In this document: one piece after another, positions 62,682-64,000 of the stretch
Layout: every line of letters begins with the position of its first letter
How positions within the stretch are numbered: the stretch's first letter is position 1
Assembly: GCA_030065635.1 (NCBI GenBank)
Contig: JASJDJ010000010.1
Coordinates: 1-64,000 of the forward strand
Length of the DNA stretch: 64,000 nt
Reading direction: 5' to 3'
Origin: Xenococcaceae cyanobacterium MO_188.B32
GTDB lineage: Bacteria; Cyanobacteriota; Cyanobacteriia; Cyanobacteriales; Xenococcaceae
Program-made: the position numbers and the translations under genes
The notes under the pieces: generated by a model
The model's input: only the letters and a program-made list of their open reading frames with translations
Databases searched by the model: none
Told to the model about the DNA's origin: nothing

Positions 62682-62723
62682 CCTATATTCTTATTGAAAC
62701 AAGAAAAAAGTATAATTTGCTAC
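62682..62723 (-). promoter_or_regulatory. NtcA-activated promoter candidate of gdhA
   Basis: On the minus strand there is a perfect GTA-N8-TAC (62723-62710), then exactly 22 bases, then TATAGG (62687-62682). This is the layout of NtcA-activated promoters in cyanobacteria. It ends about 68 bases before the gdhA start. GTAN8TAC alone occurs by chance; the spacing to the -10 box is what makes it interesting. Confidence 0.5.
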
Positions 62724-62869
62724 TTTTTAATATCTATTTACAAACACGACATTGCTGACTCAAGATATGGTGTTAAACGCTACTTGGCAATTTTAAGGAT
62801 TAAACGAGCTTGAAGCCTTCTGCCTTCACACAAGAGGATTTAAGATCGCTCTTTCTGGACAAGGGTCAA

Positions 62870-63106
62870 TTAAATGCTACTTTTGTTCTTTGTCTGAACA
62901 TAACGAGACTTGACTTTGGGTTTGCAGTGCTTGTTTTCAAATATCAAACTGTATAGCTTTCTGAGCGGAAAAAATTGATGTTTTCTATCAACTATTTTTG
63001 TGTGTTGTCCACAAACTTCATGAGGTGCCCAAAAGTGATCGTCGAAGTCATAGTAACCCATTTCTTTACCTTGAAATATTACATGATTTGTTGGAACACC
63101 CCTCAC
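62870..63106 (-). CDS. Hypothetical protein, doubtful
   Basis: A 78-codon frame with the segment GYYDFDDHFWAPHEVCGQHTKIVDRKHQFFPLRKLYSLIFENKHCKPKVKSRY. The aromatic/His/Cys-rich start and basic end do not match any family I know. It lies alone between gdhA and a YgiN-like gene, on the same strand. It could be a small real gene or the remnant of one. Confidence 0.3.
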   Translation of the reverse strand: MRGVPTNHVIFQGKEMGYYDFDDHFWAPHEVCGQHTKIVDRKHQFFPLRKLYSLIFENKHCKPKVKSRYVQTKNKSSI

Positions 63107-63217
63107 TCCAAAAATTGATAACTATAATCTACTAATAACTTTTTGGGCAGTATTAAATCATCAGTCATATAGCGTAAATTCAGGTTTATTATTCAGCTAT
63201 TTGCCCAAATTAAAGAA

Positions 63218-63523
63218 TTAGAAAACTTTTCCCCATAAATCAATTTCAATAGGTTCTGCCAAAAACAGATCGGCTTTCTCATTGACTACTTTCATATAAG
63301 ACATTTGTAAATGTCTGGCATAATCTTCTTGGCTTACCCAGTTTTCATAAAGCATAAATACTGAGGGCTCGCTCTTTGATTGATAAAGATTGTAATTGAT
63401 GCAGCCTTCTTCATTGAGAATGAAAGGTATGATTGATAAGTATTCTTGCTTAAATTTTTCTTCCATACCAGATTTAACTAGAAGACGAATAGTCACAGTT
63501 AATGGTTGTTTCATCTTGCTCAA
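63218..63523 (-). CDS. Antibiotic-biosynthesis-monooxygenase-domain protein (YgiN-like)
   Basis: A 101-residue dimeric ferredoxin-like ABM-fold protein. Typical features are VTIRLLVKSGMEEKFKQEYLSIIPFILNEEGCINYNLYQSKSEPSVFMLYENWVSQEDYARHL and the terminal strand PIEIDLWGKVF. Relatives act as quinol monooxygenases or as small stress proteins. No partner enzyme is next to it in the window. Confidence 0.87.
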   Translation of the reverse strand: MSKMKQPLTVTIRLLVKSGMEEKFKQEYLSIIPFILNEEGCINYNLYQSKSEPSVFMLYENWVSQEDYARHLQMSYMKVVNEKADLFLAEPIEIDLWGKVF

Positions 63524-63696
63524 TACTCCTCGTTGATATTAGTCGATCGAGATTGACTCGATCGATAGGAGAAAAGTACAGTACCGATTTTTGCATAAAT
63601 TTAGATGCTGTAGTTCATATCTTTTAAAATATTTTTAAGTTCTCGATCGCATAACAAATGAGTTTTAATAACAATATTTGTTCTAATTTATTGGTT

Positions 63697-63741
63697 TTAG
63701 CTCTTAGCTCTTAGCTCTTAGCTCTTAGCTCTTAGCTTTTA
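63697..63741. repeat. TTAGCTC heptamer tandem repeat
   Basis: About six consecutive TTAGCTC/TTAGCTT units, near the stop of the ABC-transporter gene. The type is the same as the heptamers at 10577 and 21031, with a different unit. Confidence 0.85.
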
Positions 63742-63765
63742 GTTACTACTTATAAGGCGCGAAAC

Positions 63766-64000
63766 TCAAGCTAATAACGGTGCTGCTGAAAGTAATTTTT
63801 GAGTATAGGGATGTTTGGGACGATCGAATATATTTTCGGTGGTATCCAGTTCGACTATTTTGCCAGAATTCATAACCGCAATGCGATCGCAGAAAAATCT
63901 CGCTACCCAAAGATCGTGGGTAATAAATAAATAAGTCAGCTTAAATTCAGCCTTTAAAGCTAACATTAGTTCTAATACTTGCGTTTGTACTGTCGCATCC
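63766..64000 (-). CDS. ABC-transporter ATPase, C-terminal end (oligopeptide/dipeptide type), cut by the window edge
   Basis: Only the last 78 codons are in the window. They show the end of the D-loop region (DATVQTQVLELM), the H-loop strand YLFITHDLWVARFFCDRIAVMNSGKIVE, and the oligopeptide-transport ending ENIFDRPKHPYTQKLLSAAP. That ending is typical of Dpp/Opp-type ATPases (DppD/OppF) for peptides, nickel or glutathione. The Walker motifs lie beyond position 64000. The gene continues out of the window, so substrate and partners cannot be judged. Confidence 0.88.
   Translation of the reverse strand, partial: DATVQTQVLELMLALKAEFKLTYLFITHDLWVARFFCDRIAVMNSGKIVELDTTENIFDRPKHPYTQKLLSAAPLLA

Overview
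The window is a piece of a low-GC cyanobacterial chromosome. HIP1-type GCGATCGC octamers are scattered through it, and it carries psbO, a complete kaiABC clock cluster, ycf51, a plastid-fibrillin homologue, hemC, ispG, a SigF-type sigma factor and several cyanobacteria-specific hypothetical families. The many short tandem heptamers, palindromic repeats and decayed transposases fit a repeat-rich genome, perhaps of the Pleurocapsa/Stanieria type. The lineage is an inference only.

Layout. 0.4-2.2 kb: an IscB (OMEGA) element with an upstream omega-RNA/HEARO candidate and right-end hairpins, lying against a ParA-type ATPase. 2.8-6.9 kb (mostly minus strand): a decayed methyltransferase, a fibrillin, a lipoprotein, SigF and PsbO. 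7-14 kb (plus): sugar-phosphate mutase, RdgB, a PIN/antitoxin pair with a palindromic operator, HemC, a mini-lipoprotein, Ycf51 and a GldA-like dehydrogenase. 14-21 kb: an ArgRS-like protein without a catalytic core, a Crp-type regulator, an ABC1 kinase, a PP2C phosphatase and a GT39 glycosyltransferase. 21-27.3 kb: a CBS/histidine kinase/receiver protein divergent from kaiABC. 27.4-31 kb: a hydroxylase, a cupin and an Lin0512 protein, separated by palindromes and transposase relics. 31-39 kb: a RecB-like helicase-nuclease, a Uma2 protein, a PlsY-like/PEP-synthase-like fusion and a CNNM protein. 40-41.3 kb: an IS4-type transposase relic split by a 134-bp MITE with 9-bp target duplications.

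41.3-51.3 kb is the most unusual region and looks visibly richer in G+C than its flanks. Two TPR genes on the plus strand converge on a two-partner-secretion locus on the minus strand. The TPR locus has an in-frame amber codon that splits one gene into two. The TpsB (FhaC/ShlB) transporter is cut off inside its beta-barrel. It is followed by a 1,913-residue chimera: a glycosyltransferase-2 piece, a signal peptide with a haemagglutinin TPS domain, a repeat-built passenger and a C-terminal CHAT (caspase-like) protease with an apparently intact His/Cys pair. The locus looks like a secreted-protease system undergoing recombination. 51.7-64 kb (mostly minus): IspG, a pentapeptide-repeat protein, an MFS-HEAT-cNMP protein, a decayed PEP-CTERM M28 peptidase, a DUF1802 protein, an esterase, an FAD oxidoreductase, GdhA with a good NtcA-type promoter, a YgiN-like monooxygenase and the C-terminal end of an ABC-transporter ATPase.

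A theme across the window is small palindromes and minisatellites that sit in frame inside coding genes (iscB, the kinase next to kaiA, the ArgRS-like gene, and twice in the helicase). They recall Rickettsia palindromic elements. No tRNA or rRNA gene and no CRISPR array was seen.
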